A DNA stretch of 64,000 bases from Actibacterium pelagium (GCF_002285415.1 NZ_NSBU01000007.1:374501-438500), one strand, 5' to 3'; counted from the stretch's first letter, positions 54,712-63,465 are shown. Made by a program: numbers and translations. Notes: a model not told the origin generated them from the letters alone.

Positions 54712-56058
54712 TTATGCGCCCGGGTTACACGAACCCAGAGCACCGCCAGCGAACATCGGGTGATCAGGTGCATAAGTAACCTGCTCAACCGGGGTCTTCT
54801 CGACGATTTCCAGAGTGTCGTAAGGCGACGTCGGGTTCATGTTACCGCGCACAACCAGAACGTCTTTGAAGCACTGGTGGTCTTCGGCACGGTACAGGGT
54901 CGGGCCGTTGCCCAGACCGTCGAACTCGAACCCTTCGAGAGCTTCTACAACACCACAGGGGTTGAAGGTGCCCGCGCGCTCACACGCGTCTGCGTACAGC
55001 AGAGTCTGTGCGTAGCAGGTCTGAGCCGAGTTGGACGGCGGCTTGCCGTACTTCTCACCGAACGACTTAACGAACGCCTTGGTGCCATCGTCGGTCAGCT
55101 GCCAGTTCCAGTTCATCGAGCCAAGAACGCCTTTGATGTTCTCACCCGCACCAGTTGCCATCAGCTCCGAGTACAGCGGAACAACGATCTTGAAGTCTTT
55201 GCCGTTGGCCACTTTGGCCAGCAGGTCGAACTGGATCGCGTTGGTCAGCGAGTTGACCATGTTGCCGCCGTAGTGGTTCAGAACCAGAACGTCAGCACCC
55301 GAGTTCAGAACCGGGGCGATGTAGGACGAGAAGTCAGTTGCCGCCAGCGGGGTGCGGACGGTGTTGACGGTTTCCCAGCCCATCGCTTCGGTCGAAGCAA
55401 CGATCGACTCTTCCTGGGTCCAGCCCCAGTTGTAGTCGGCGGTCAGGTGATAAGCGCGACGGTCTTTGCCCATCTCTGCGGCCAGCACCGGCGCCAGAGC
55501 GGCACCCGACATGTAGGCGTTGAAGAAGTGACGGAAGCCGTTGGCTTTCTTGTCTTTACCGGTGGTGTCGTTGGCGTGGGTCAGACCCGCCATGAAGATA
55601 ACACCAGCTTCCTGACACAGGCCCTGAACAGCAACAGCAACGCCCGAGGACGAGCCACCGTTGATCATGACAGCGCCGTCTTTTTCGATCATCGACTTTG
55701 CCGATGCGCGAGCTGCGTCCGATTTGGTCTGAGTATCGCCGGTGACGAATTCGACCTTCTTGCCAAGGATGCCGTTTCCTTTCAGCGCTTTCGAGCTGAA
55801 GGTGTTCAGGCAGCCACCGTCGCCTTCACCGTTCAGGTGCTCGACGGCCAGTTTCTGTGCCAGCAGTTCGTCAGCACCCTCATCAGCGTAGGGGCCGGTC
55901 TGCGGAACGTTGAAGCCCAGGGTCACGGTCGAGCCGGTCGGCTCGTTGGTGTAGGCAGCAGCCGAAGACGCGGTGAAGATCGTCGGCAGAGCAACGCCTG
56001 CACCAGCGACGGCACCGGTTTTGAGCATGCCGCGACGGGTCATGTTCGAATTGGACAT
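54712..56058 (-). CDS. Periplasmic substrate-binding protein of LivJ/amide class (copy 1)
   Basis: 448 residues. A twin-arginine signal (NMTRRGMLKTGAVAGAGVALPTIF) is followed by a type I periplasmic binding fold: TVTLGFNVPQTGPYADEGADELLAQKLAVEHLN, GGSSSGVAVAVQGLCQEAGVIFMAG and NHYGGNMVNSLTNAIQF. The closest class is branched-chain amino acid/amide/urea-binding proteins; ligand unknown. GGAGG lies five bases before the ATG. Its paralogue, encoded just upstream at 56619-57965, has the same length. The TAT route is unusual for a Liv-type binding protein. Confidence 0.9.
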   Translation of the reverse strand: MSNSNMTRRGMLKTGAVAGAGVALPTIFTASSAAAYTNEPTGSTVTLGFNVPQTGPYADEGADELLAQKLAVEHLNGEGDGGCLNTFSSKALKGNGILGKKVEFVTGDTQTKSDAARASAKSMIEKDGAVMINGGSSSGVAVAVQGLCQEAGVIFMAGLTHANDTTGKDKKANGFRHFFNAYMSGAALAPVLAAEMGKDRRAYHLTADYNWGWTQEESIVASTEAMGWETVNTVRTPLAATDFSSYIAPVLNSGADVLVLNHYGGNMVNSLTNAIQFDLLAKVANGKDFKIVVPLYSELMATGAGENIKGVLGSMNWNWQLTDDGTKAFVKSFGEKYGKPPSNSAQTCYAQTLLYADACERAGTFNPCGVVEALEGFEFDGLGNGPTLYRAEDHQCFKDVLVVRGNMNPTSPYDTLEIVEKTPVEQVTYAPDHPMFAGGALGSCNPGA

Positions 56059-56182
56059 GTATTCCTCCCAAAAATTGTAAAAATGGGCCGCTCTCCTCAT
56101 TTACGACCCACACTTTTCAGCACCTTAATTATCGGTGAGTAGTGTAAAACCTTGCAACAATTGGTTTTTCTTGAATGTCCAT

Positions 56183-56222
56183 TTTGTAAACTTGTAAACG
56201 ATGCGGGGGCGAAGTTTGTAAA
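56183..56222. promoter_or_regulatory. TTTGTAAA repeats upstream of binding-protein copy 1
   Basis: TTTGTAAA (56183-56190), CTTGTAAA (56191-56198) and TTTGTAAA (56215-56222), all in the same direction. Looser copies occur at 56074-56081 (ATTGTAAA) and near 56142. They resemble the TTTGCAAA-type sites reported for ScfR/PccR and RamB regulators, and a ScfR-type gene is 2 kb away. Apart from these and the hairpin at 56567-56591, the AT-rich gap 56059-56618 holds nothing I recognise. Confidence 0.4.
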
Positions 56223-56566
56223 TACGTTTTCGCGCAGGTGCAGAAAGCCTTTGATATTGTTCAGAATTCGGATTGTCCGTCGGAAATAAAATTTTGGAAA
56301 ATAGCTGTGAAGGGTATCTTCCTTGCTCTGAAAACTGGGTGATTTGAGTAAAAATTAGGCACGCGTTTCTGTCGCGGTAAGCGAATCCCCTTTGCCACCA
56401 ACAACTTTTACCCTGACACGTGGGAATTCCGTAGTCAGTAGATCGCAAAGCGTCTGAGTAAAGGGGCGTTAAGCGCCAGCTGTGCAGCGGGGAGGGCGTC
56501 GAAACCGGCTCCTGCGAAGCGTAGATGCTGTGTCTGGCCGAGAAGGCGGATGTCTTGAAACGAAAA

Positions 56567-56591
56567 CGCCGCGCAGTTGGACTGCGCGGCG
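56567..56591 (-). terminator. Terminator after binding-protein copy 2
   Basis: CGCCGCGCAGT and ACTGCGCGGCG, a perfect 11-base stem with a three-base loop, then TTTTCGTTT in the minus direction. It makes copy 2 a separate transcript from copy 1. Confidence 0.88.
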
Positions 56592-56618
56592 CGAATATTT
56601 AGACTTTTGTTTGGGCGA

Positions 56619-57965
56619 TTATACGCCCGGGTTACAGCGACCCAGTGCACCACCTGCGAACATCGGGTGCTCTGGCGGATATGTAACCTGCGAGGCAGGA
56701 GTGACCTCGACCACTTCCAGCACGTCGTACTGCGAAGTCGGGTTCGCCTTACCGCGGACAACCAGAACGTCTTTGAAGCACTGGTGGTCTTCGCCACGGT
56801 AAAGGGTCGGGCCGTTGCCCAGACCGTCGAACTCGAAGTTCGACAGGGCGTCGGCGACACCGCAGGGGTTGAACGTTTGAGCGCGCTCTACCGCATCGGC
56901 ATACAACAGAGTCTGGGTGTAGACGGTATGTGCGGCCTGCGACGGCGGGAAGCCGTACTTGGTGCCGAAGGACTTCACGAATGCGCGCGAACCTTCGTCC
57001 GGCAGGGTCCAGTGCCAGTTCGCGGTGCCAAGCACCCCGATTGACGCATCGCCCGCACCGCGTGCCATCAGGCGCGAATACAGCGGAACGACAACTTCCA
57101 TACGCTTGCCATTGCGTTCCAGATCGCGCAGGCCCATGGCCACGGCCTGGGTCACAGAGTTCACCATGTTGCCGCCGTAGTGGTTCAGAACCAGAATATC
57201 TGCATCACTGTCGAGAACCGGCTGCAGGAAGTTCTGGAAGTTTGTCTGGGTCAGCGGCGTACGGATGGTCGACACGGTGTCCCAGCCCAGAGCCTCGGTC
57301 GAGGCAACCATCGCGGCCTCGGTGGTGTAGCCCCAGTTGTAGTCGGCAGTCAGGTGGTAGGCTTTGCGGTCGGTGCCATATTCGGCAGCAAGAGCCGGCG
57401 CCAGTGCTGCACCCGACATGTAAGAGTTAAAGAAGTGACGGAAACCGTTGGCCTTGCGGTCCTTACCGGTGGTGTCGTTCGAGTGGGTCAGGCCCGCCAT
57501 GAAGACCACACCCAGTTCCTGACACAGCGCCTGCACGGCAACGGCTACGCCCGAAGAGGACCCCCCGGTAACCATCAGCGCGCCTTCTTTTTCGATCAGG
57601 CGACGGGCAGAGTCAGTTGCGACCTGCGCGTTGGTCTTGGTGTTGCCAGTTACGAAGTTTACCTTCTTACCCATGATGCCGCGGCCAGTCAGAGCCTTGG
57701 AAGAGAAGGTGTTGATCATGCCACCGTCGCCTTCGCCGTTCAGGTGTTCAACTGCCAGCTGGAAGGCGAACATCTGGTCGGTGCCCTCGTCGCGATAGGG
57801 GCCAGACCGTGGGACGTTCAGACCAAGCGTCACGAAACGACCTGTCGGCTCGTTGGTGTAGGCTGCGGCGGACTGCGCGGTGAAAATGGTCGGCAATGCC
57901 AGGCCGGCACCAGCTGTTGCACTGGTCTTCAGCACACCCCGACGAGTCAGTTTGTTGGTAGCCAT
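56619..57965 (-). CDS. Periplasmic substrate-binding protein of LivJ/amide class (copy 2)
   Basis: 448 residues, paralogue of copy 1. The TAT signal is LTRRGVLKTSATAGAGLALPTIF; then FVTLGLNVPRSGPYRDEGTDQMFAFQLAVEHLN and GGSSSGVAVAVQALCQELGVVFMAG follow the same pattern. Both copies end with the same C-terminal motif, PMFAGGALG(S/R)CNPG, but differ in many ligand-side residues, so they may carry different substrates to one permease. GGGAG lies before the ATG. It is divergent from the ScfR-type gene, with a 200-base shared region. Confidence 0.9.
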   Translation of the reverse strand: MATNKLTRRGVLKTSATAGAGLALPTIFTAQSAAAYTNEPTGRFVTLGLNVPRSGPYRDEGTDQMFAFQLAVEHLNGEGDGGMINTFSSKALTGRGIMGKKVNFVTGNTKTNAQVATDSARRLIEKEGALMVTGGSSSGVAVAVQALCQELGVVFMAGLTHSNDTTGKDRKANGFRHFFNSYMSGAALAPALAAEYGTDRKAYHLTADYNWGYTTEAAMVASTEALGWDTVSTIRTPLTQTNFQNFLQPVLDSDADILVLNHYGGNMVNSVTQAVAMGLRDLERNGKRMEVVVPLYSRLMARGAGDASIGVLGTANWHWTLPDEGSRAFVKSFGTKYGFPPSQAAHTVYTQTLLYADAVERAQTFNPCGVADALSNFEFDGLGNGPTLYRGEDHQCFKDVLVVRGKANPTSQYDVLEVVEVTPASQVTYPPEHPMFAGGALGRCNPGV

Positions 57966-58076
57966 TGTTTACTCCCGTTCCTCAATGGTCAGGCCGTTGT
58001 TGCTCCTCATCGGCCGTACGTTTCTGCTTTGGAACCGATTTGGGGCCATTTGTCGCCATTGGGTAGGCGGCCGCCA

Positions 58077-58105
58077 CAACCAGCTGTAAAAACAATTACT
58101 GGTTG
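58077..58105. promoter_or_regulatory. Inverted repeat between binding-protein copy 2 and scfR
   Basis: CAACCAG (58077-58083), 15 bases, CTGGTTG (58099-58105). It sits in the divergent promoter region (57966-58165) and could control both genes, for example as an autoregulatory site. The inference rests on position only. Confidence 0.4.
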
Positions 58106-58165
58106 GACAAGAATCTTGTTTATTTTTAGGCAAGCAAATGGGGAAATCGTACAAAGTGAGGGCAA

Positions 58166-59476
58166 ATGCCTAGAACGGCCTTAGTGGGAAGTCGCATTCG
58201 AGAGCGGCGAACAGTTTTGAAGATGCGACAGGCCGAACTTGCACGTTCAGTCGGAATTTCTCCTTCTTATCTAAACCTTATTGAACATAACCGGCGCCGG
58301 ATCGGTGGCAAACTGTTGGTAGATATAGCGCGCCAGTTGGAGGTTGAGACCACTGCATTGACCGAAGGGGCAGGTGCCACACTTATCGCCAGCCTTCGAG
58401 ATGCCGCTTCTGGTAACGCAGAAGCCGAGAAGGAAATGCCCAGAATCGAAGAGTTTGTTGGGCGCTTCCCGGGTTGGGCGCAATTGCTGTCTTCAAGCCA
58501 CCGCCGGATCGACGATCTGGAGCGAACAGTAGAAGCTTTGACAGAGCGTATGGCGCATGACCCGTTCCTGTCCGAATCTCTGCACGAAATCCTGTCGACC
58601 GTGACGGCGATCCGTTCGACCGCGGGGATTTTGAACGATACGCAGGATATTGACCGCGAATGGCGCGAGCGTTTTCACCGCAACATGTTCGAGGAAAGCC
58701 AGCGATTGGCCGATGGGGCAGAGGCGCTCGTATCCTATCTGGACAGTGCTGGGGGCGATGCCGATGTGCGCAGTTCTCCGCAGGAAGAGGTTGTTGCCTT
58801 TCTGAAGGCTCGTGAATTCCACTTGCCTGATCTGGAAGAAGGTGATGAGGCCGCTGTACATGACCTTGTTGTGGGTGACGAAGATCTGAAATCGGCCTCT
58901 GCGGTCGAGTTGGCAGAGGCGTTCTTGCACCGCTACCAGAGCGACGCCGAAAAAGTGCCGATGAGCGATTTGTTGGAGGCATTGAAAGATGGTGCCTTAA
59001 ATCCGTCTGCGCTGGCCCGACAGTTCAGGGTGGACCTGTCGACGATCCTGCGCCGACTTGCATCAGTTCCGCGCGACAAAATCGGGCGATCTATTGGACT
59101 GGTAGAGTGCGACGGATCGGGCACGCTGACCTACCGCAAAGAGATCGAAGGTTTCCCGCTGCCGCGTTTTGGGGCGGCCTGTCCGCTATGGCCGCTGTAT
59201 CAGGCATTGGCGCAGCCTATGATGCCGGTTCACAGGGTTGTGTCCGTATCTGCCCGTAGTGACGAGGTCTTTGAAACTTATGCGGTTTGCCAGTCGATCA
59301 ATGCTGAACAGTTCGACGAACCTCAGGTCTATCGTGCGGTGATGCTGTTCTTCCCCCGGAAGGCAGGAGAGGCCAGCGATGCCCTGCATTTGGATGCCGG
59401 CACAAGCTGCCGGATATGTGAACGCCGCAAATGTGTCGCACGAAGAGAGCCTTCGATCCTTGCGGATGGGCTTTGA
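58166..59476 (+). CDS. ScfR-type HTH regulator with a DHp-like segment
   Basis: 436 residues. An XRE-type HTH (residues 9-65, RIRERRTVLKMRQAELARSVGISPSYLNLIEHNRRR) and a C-terminal domain with AACPLWPLYQAL and the Cys cluster TSCRICERRKCVARRE place it in the short-chain fatty acyl-CoA regulator (ScfR/DUF2083) group. Residues about 138-193, SLHEILSTVTAIRSTAGIL ... MFEESQRLADGAEALVSYLD, look like a histidine-kinase dimerisation domain, with His140-Glu141 where the phosphoacceptor HE would be. No ATPase domain follows. It lies 91 bases before a receiver/kinase operon. Confidence 0.8.
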   Translation: MPRTALVGSRIRERRTVLKMRQAELARSVGISPSYLNLIEHNRRRIGGKLLVDIARQLEVETTALTEGAGATLIASLRDAASGNAEAEKEMPRIEEFVGRFPGWAQLLSSSHRRIDDLERTVEALTERMAHDPFLSESLHEILSTVTAIRSTAGILNDTQDIDREWRERFHRNMFEESQRLADGAEALVSYLDSAGGDADVRSSPQEEVVAFLKAREFHLPDLEEGDEAAVHDLVVGDEDLKSASAVELAEAFLHRYQSDAEKVPMSDLLEALKDGALNPSALARQFRVDLSTILRRLASVPRDKIGRSIGLVECDGSGTLTYRKEIEGFPLPRFGAACPLWPLYQALAQPMMPVHRVVSVSARSDEVFETYAVCQSINAEQFDEPQVYRAVMLFFPRKAGEASDALHLDAGTSCRICERRKCVARREPSILADGL

Positions 59477-59567
59477 CAGTGGAAGCGTTCTTGGTGATAG
59501 TGTGCGTCACTCAATTGCCAGAGGCAGGTAAGGGGCGGCGAGCAATCGTCGGGGGGAGGGCTCTTAT

Positions 59568-59936
59568 ATGAGCAAAGAAGTTCTGCTCATCGAAGATGAG
59601 CCAAACATCATCGAAGCGATCAGGTTTATCCTGTCGCGGGACGGATGGGTCGTGCATACGCATTCCGACGGCACCACTGCGTTCGAAAAAATCACCGAGA
59701 AACAACCGGATGTGATCATTCTAGACGTCATGCTGCCTGGGCGCAGCGGATTCGACATTCTTCACGATGTCCGAAGCGTAAGTGAACGTCCCGACATCCC
59801 GGTCCTGATGCTGACAGCCAAAGGCCAAAGCAAGGACCGCGCCCGCGCCGAAGAGCTGGGCGTAAGCAAGTTCATGTCGAAACCCTTTTCCAACACGGAT
59901 GTTCTTGCCGCTGTGCGGGAACTGGCCGGGCAGTGA
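59568..59936 (+). CDS. Single-domain response regulator
   Basis: 122 residues, receiver domain only. The phosphoacceptor is Asp53 in VIILDVMLPG, the acidic pair is Glu9-Asp10, the Thr is in VLMLTAKG, and the Lys is in FMSKPF. No output domain, so it must act by contacting other proteins or by phosphate relay. It overlaps the small membrane gene by four bases and belongs to the same transcript as the histidine kinase. The likely phosphodonor is that kinase. Confidence 0.93.
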   Translation: MSKEVLLIEDEPNIIEAIRFILSRDGWVVHTHSDGTTAFEKITEKQPDVIILDVMLPGRSGFDILHDVRSVSERPDIPVLMLTAKGQSKDRARAEELGVSKFMSKPFSNTDVLAAVRELAGQ

Positions 59937-60190
59937 AGTCTCCGCTCTTCTTGGAACGCCAAAGATATCGCCGCAGGCGGTTACAGGACATGTCGCGGTT
60001 AACACCTGTGCTTGGGCTGTTTCTGTTTATGGTGCCTTTGCTAGGAACGCAGAAATTCGGCGGTGATCTTGCAGCCTTGCTGGTCTACTTCTTCCTCGCC
60101 TGGGCGGTGCTGATCTTGTTGGCCATGCTGGTGGCCCGTGCTCTGGTGCGTCAAATGGCGGATGAACAGGCAGAGGAGCGCCTAGGGTGA
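59933..60190 (+). CDS. Small membrane protein between receiver and kinase
   Basis: 85 residues. A basic N-terminus (ERQRYRRRRLQDMSR) is followed by two hydrophobic helices (LTPVLGLFLFMVPLLG and LAALLVYFFLAWAVLILLAMLVARAL) and an acidic tail. It overlaps the receiver gene and the kinase gene by four bases on either side, so the three are translated as a unit. It resembles the small DUF485/DUF4212-type partners of SLC5 solute symporters, which suggests it is an accessory subunit of the SLC5-kinase. The exact family is uncertain. Confidence 0.8.
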   Translation: MKSPLFLERQRYRRRRLQDMSRLTPVLGLFLFMVPLLGTQKFGGDLAALLVYFFLAWAVLILLAMLVARALVRQMADEQAEERLG

Positions 60191-62880
60191 TTTCCTTCAA
60201 CCTTCTGGTCGGAATTTGCCTTGCCTACGTGGTCTTTCTTTTCCTTGTGGCCTTTTTGGCAGAGCGTCGCGCGGCGCGGGGCTTGGGCGGTTGGTTGCGC
60301 TCGCCGATGGTCTACACATTGTCGCTGTCGGTTTACTGTACCGCTTGGACCTTTTACGGGGCCGTCGGATATGCCGCACGATCGGGGCTAGAGTTCGTTA
60401 CGATCTATCTTGGGCCGACACTTGTACTGGTCGGTTGGTGGTGGTTCCTGCGCAAGCTGGTCCGGATCGGGCAGACACAGCGGATCACCTCTATCGCGGA
60501 CTTGATTTCCTCGCGGTATGGTAAATCCAACATGCTGGGTGTGATGGTAACGCTGATCGCGGTGATCGGCACAACGCCCTATATCGCGCTTCAGCTTCAG
60601 TCTGTGACACTGTCTTTCACGGTCTTCGCGGGCGAAGGCGCGAAGTGGATTTCGCAAGATCACAACGCCACTGCATTTTGGGTTGCTGTTGGCTTGGCCT
60701 TGTTCACGGTTCTTTTTGGCACGCGCAACCTTGACGCAAACGAACGTCACCACGGTGTGGTCATCGCCATCGCGGTCGAGGCTGTGGTCAAACTGGTCGC
60801 CCTTATTGCGATTGGCATTCTGGTCGTCTGGGGCGTTGCAGGCGGCCCAACAGACATGATCAACCGGATCGCTGAAAGCCCGATTGCAAATGCCCAGATC
60901 AGTTCCAGTCGTTGGGTCGGTCTGACGTTCCTGTCGGCGGCGGCCATCTTTACGCTGCCGCGGATGTTCCAGGTTTTGGTGGTCGAGAACGCGGATGAAA
61001 ACCACCTTGCGACCGCGTCTTGGGCATTTCCTTTGTATCTGATGCTGATGAGCCTGTTTGTGGTGCCTATCGCCGTGACCGGCTTGGCGATCCTGCCTGA
61101 GGGCAGCAACCCCGACCTGTTTGTTCTCAGCATCCCGCTTAGCCTTGGGCAAAACGGCTTGGCGACGCTGGCGTTTCTTGGCGGCTTCTCTTCGGCGACC
61201 TCGATGGTCATCGTGGCGTCGATCGCGCTGTCGACGATGGTCAGTAACCACATTGTAATGCCGCTGTTCCTGCGCTGGCAGGGGGCCTCGGCGACGATTT
61301 CCGGTGACGTTCGGACGCTGGTTCTGCGGTCGCGCCGGATCTCTATCGCGGCGGTGCTGGTGCTGGGCTACGCCTATTACAGCCTGACCGGCGGGACAGA
61401 GGCACTGGCGGCGATCGGTCTGATCTCTTTCACCGGCGTCGCACAGGTTTTGCCTGCAATGATCGGCGGGATCTTCTGGCGCGGGGCGACTAGGGTCGGG
61501 GCGGCGGCCGGTCTGTCGGTTGGGTTCATAGTCTGGGCCTATACCTTGTTCCTGCCCAGCTTCGGACCTGACGCGTTCCTAAGCTCTGGCATTCTGCAAA
61601 ACGGTCCCTTCGACATTAATTGGCTGCGTCCGCAGGCCTTGTTCGGTGTCACCGATATGGATCCGCTGGTCCACGCGATCTTCTGGAGCCTGATCCTGAA
61701 CAGCTTTGCCTTCTTTGGCGCCTCGCTTATCAGCTTCCCGTCACCGATGGAGCGATTGCAGGGCGCGCAGTTCGTGAACGTGTTTGACCACTCTCGTGCG
61801 ACGTGGACCTGGACCGAGGGTCACGCCCAGGCCGAGGACTTGCTGATGATGGCGCAGCGGATTCTTGGCTCGGAAGATGCGCAGGCCCTGTTCCGTCACG
61901 CGGCGGAAGAGCAGGGCAAACAGGGCTATCTGCCAGAGATCACTCCCCGTTTCATGGAAACTCTGGAAAGAGAGCTTTCCGGTTCGGTTGGTGCGGCAAC
62001 GGCCCATGCGATGGTCAGCCAGATTGTGGGCCGGTCGTCGGTTTCGGTCGAAGACCTGATGGCGGTGGCGGATGAGACCGCGCAAATCCTTGAATACTCC
62101 ACGCGGCTAGAACAGCAGTCCGAAGAGCTTTCGCGCACGGCCCGTCAGCTGCAGGAAGCCAACCAAAAGCTAACAGAACTGTCGGTGCAAAAGGACGCCT
62201 TCCTGTCGCAGATCAGCCATGAATTGCGGACACCGATGACCTCGATCCGGGCGTTTTCCGAAATCCTGATGGAAACGGATATGCTGACGCCAGAGGAGCA
62301 AAAGAATTACTCTACCATCATCCATGATGAGGCGATCCGCCTGACCCGTCTTTTGGACGACCTGCTGGACCTCAGCGTGCTGGAGCGGGGCAAGGTCACA
62401 CTGAACGCGCAAGAAGGCAACCTGTCTGACCTTCTGGACAAGGCCATGAGTGCGACCTCGTCGATGGAAGATGGGGCAGACATGGTCTATTCCCGTAGAA
62501 AAATCCGTGAAGACATCGTTGTCCGCACCGATACGGACCGATTGAGTCAGGTGTTCATCAACCTGATCGCCAATGCGCGGAAATATTGCGACGCCGAACA
62601 CCCGCGCTTGAAGATCAAAGTAACGCATCGCGGGGACATGGTGACGGTCGATTTCGTCGACAACGGCAGCGGCATTCCCACCAAAAGCCAAGCGATCATC
62701 TTCGAGAAGTTCTCACGCTTGTCAGATCAGGCAGCGGCTGGTGGCGCGGGTCTAGGGCTGGCCATCTGTAAAGAGATCATGGCCAACTTGGGCGGTGATA
62801 TCGTCTATCTGCCCGGGCAGGGTGGGGCGGCGTTCCGGGTCAGCTTTCCGCTGGATATGCCGGAACGCGAAGAGGATTAA
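60187..62880 (+). CDS. SLC5 transporter-histidine kinase hybrid (CrbS-like)
   Basis: 897 residues. Residues 1-520 are a sodium/solute symporter domain of about 12-13 helices (SVYCTAWTFYGAVGYAARSG, LGGFSSATSMVIVASIALSTMVSNH). Residues about 545-620 look like a STAC linker (FRHAAEEQGKQGYLP, GSVGAATAHAMVSQIVG). A short coiled coil leads to HisKA with His678 in QISHELRTPM, then a HATPase domain with N box NLIANARKY and G boxes DNGSGIP and GGAGLGLAICKEIM. No PAS or C-terminal receiver is present; the receiver is a separate gene. CrbS proteins sense acetate or short-chain carboxylates. Confidence 0.92.
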   Translation: MISFNLLVGICLAYVVFLFLVAFLAERRAARGLGGWLRSPMVYTLSLSVYCTAWTFYGAVGYAARSGLEFVTIYLGPTLVLVGWWWFLRKLVRIGQTQRITSIADLISSRYGKSNMLGVMVTLIAVIGTTPYIALQLQSVTLSFTVFAGEGAKWISQDHNATAFWVAVGLALFTVLFGTRNLDANERHHGVVIAIAVEAVVKLVALIAIGILVVWGVAGGPTDMINRIAESPIANAQISSSRWVGLTFLSAAAIFTLPRMFQVLVVENADENHLATASWAFPLYLMLMSLFVVPIAVTGLAILPEGSNPDLFVLSIPLSLGQNGLATLAFLGGFSSATSMVIVASIALSTMVSNHIVMPLFLRWQGASATISGDVRTLVLRSRRISIAAVLVLGYAYYSLTGGTEALAAIGLISFTGVAQVLPAMIGGIFWRGATRVGAAAGLSVGFIVWAYTLFLPSFGPDAFLSSGILQNGPFDINWLRPQALFGVTDMDPLVHAIFWSLILNSFAFFGASLISFPSPMERLQGAQFVNVFDHSRATWTWTEGHAQAEDLLMMAQRILGSEDAQALFRHAAEEQGKQGYLPEITPRFMETLERELSGSVGAATAHAMVSQIVGRSSVSVEDLMAVADETAQILEYSTRLEQQSEELSRTARQLQEANQKLTELSVQKDAFLSQISHELRTPMTSIRAFSEILMETDMLTPEEQKNYSTIIHDEAIRLTRLLDDLLDLSVLERGKVTLNAQEGNLSDLLDKAMSATSSMEDGADMVYSRRKIREDIVVRTDTDRLSQVFINLIANARKYCDAEHPRLKIKVTHRGDMVTVDFVDNGSGIPTKSQAIIFEKFSRLSDQAAAGGAGLGLAICKEIMANLGGDIVYLPGQGGAAFRVSFPLDMPEREED

Positions 62881-63305
62881 CGCGCGGCGGCAAGCTGCTC
62901 TAGCTGGCCGCGTGCGGGGGACAGATCATATCCACCGCGGGCTGCTGCTGCGATGATGTCATCGACGGGCATTTTTCCAGCCATTGTGAAGGCCCAGACA
63001 TGGGTCGATCGGGTGCCAGAGCGGCAATAGGCCAGAACTGGACCGGCGCTGTTTTCCAAAATTTCTGCGGTCTGGTCGAGCATCTCCATCGACATGCCGC
63101 CGTGCCCAACCGGGATCACGAAAAACGCCAGCCCGGCATCGGCTGCGGCTTTTGCCATTGCCTCGGCATGCAGGTCTTCGGTCACCTCCATGTCCGGCCG
63201 GTTGCAGATCACGGTGGTGTAGCCCGCGGCAGCTATGTCTGGCAGCTCTGCTGGGTCAATTTGCGGGGCGGCCGAAAACGTGTCGGTAAGCGGGCGGATG
63301 TCCAT
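62877..63305 (-). CDS. DUF442/TIGR01244 phosphatase-like protein
   Basis: 142 residues. A tyrosine-phosphatase-like fold with the P-loop LAYCRSGTRSTHVWA (Cys94, Arg99). This is the DUF442/TIGR01244 family, also found fused to Blh hydrolases and linked to sulfide metabolism. The start at 63305 has AAGGA upstream; an in-frame ATG further out is not needed. It converges on the histidine kinase gene with a four-base overlap. Physiological substrate unknown. Confidence 0.85.
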   Translation of the reverse strand: MDIRPLTDTFSAAPQIDPAELPDIAAAGYTTVICNRPDMEVTEDLHAEAMAKAAADAGLAFFVIPVGHGGMSMEMLDQTAEILENSAGPVLAYCRSGTRSTHVWAFTMAGKMPVDDIIAAAARGGYDLSPARGQLEQLAAAR

Positions 63306-63465
63306 GAAAGCGTCCTTAATCAACTGTGCCCACAAAAAACCCTATGCCCGCGACGAAGGCAAGACCGGGAAATGTTCATATTCTGACTAGAAAACAGGCA
63401 GGTTTGCGCAAACAGTTGAAAAACACCCATGGTGAACCTTCCAAACTGTCATAGCCGCGTTAATT

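Noticed and set aside
53450-56142. Long plus-strand open frames across the livM/livH and binding-protein genes
   Set aside because: They mirror well-supported minus-strand genes and have the skewed composition of antisense frames.
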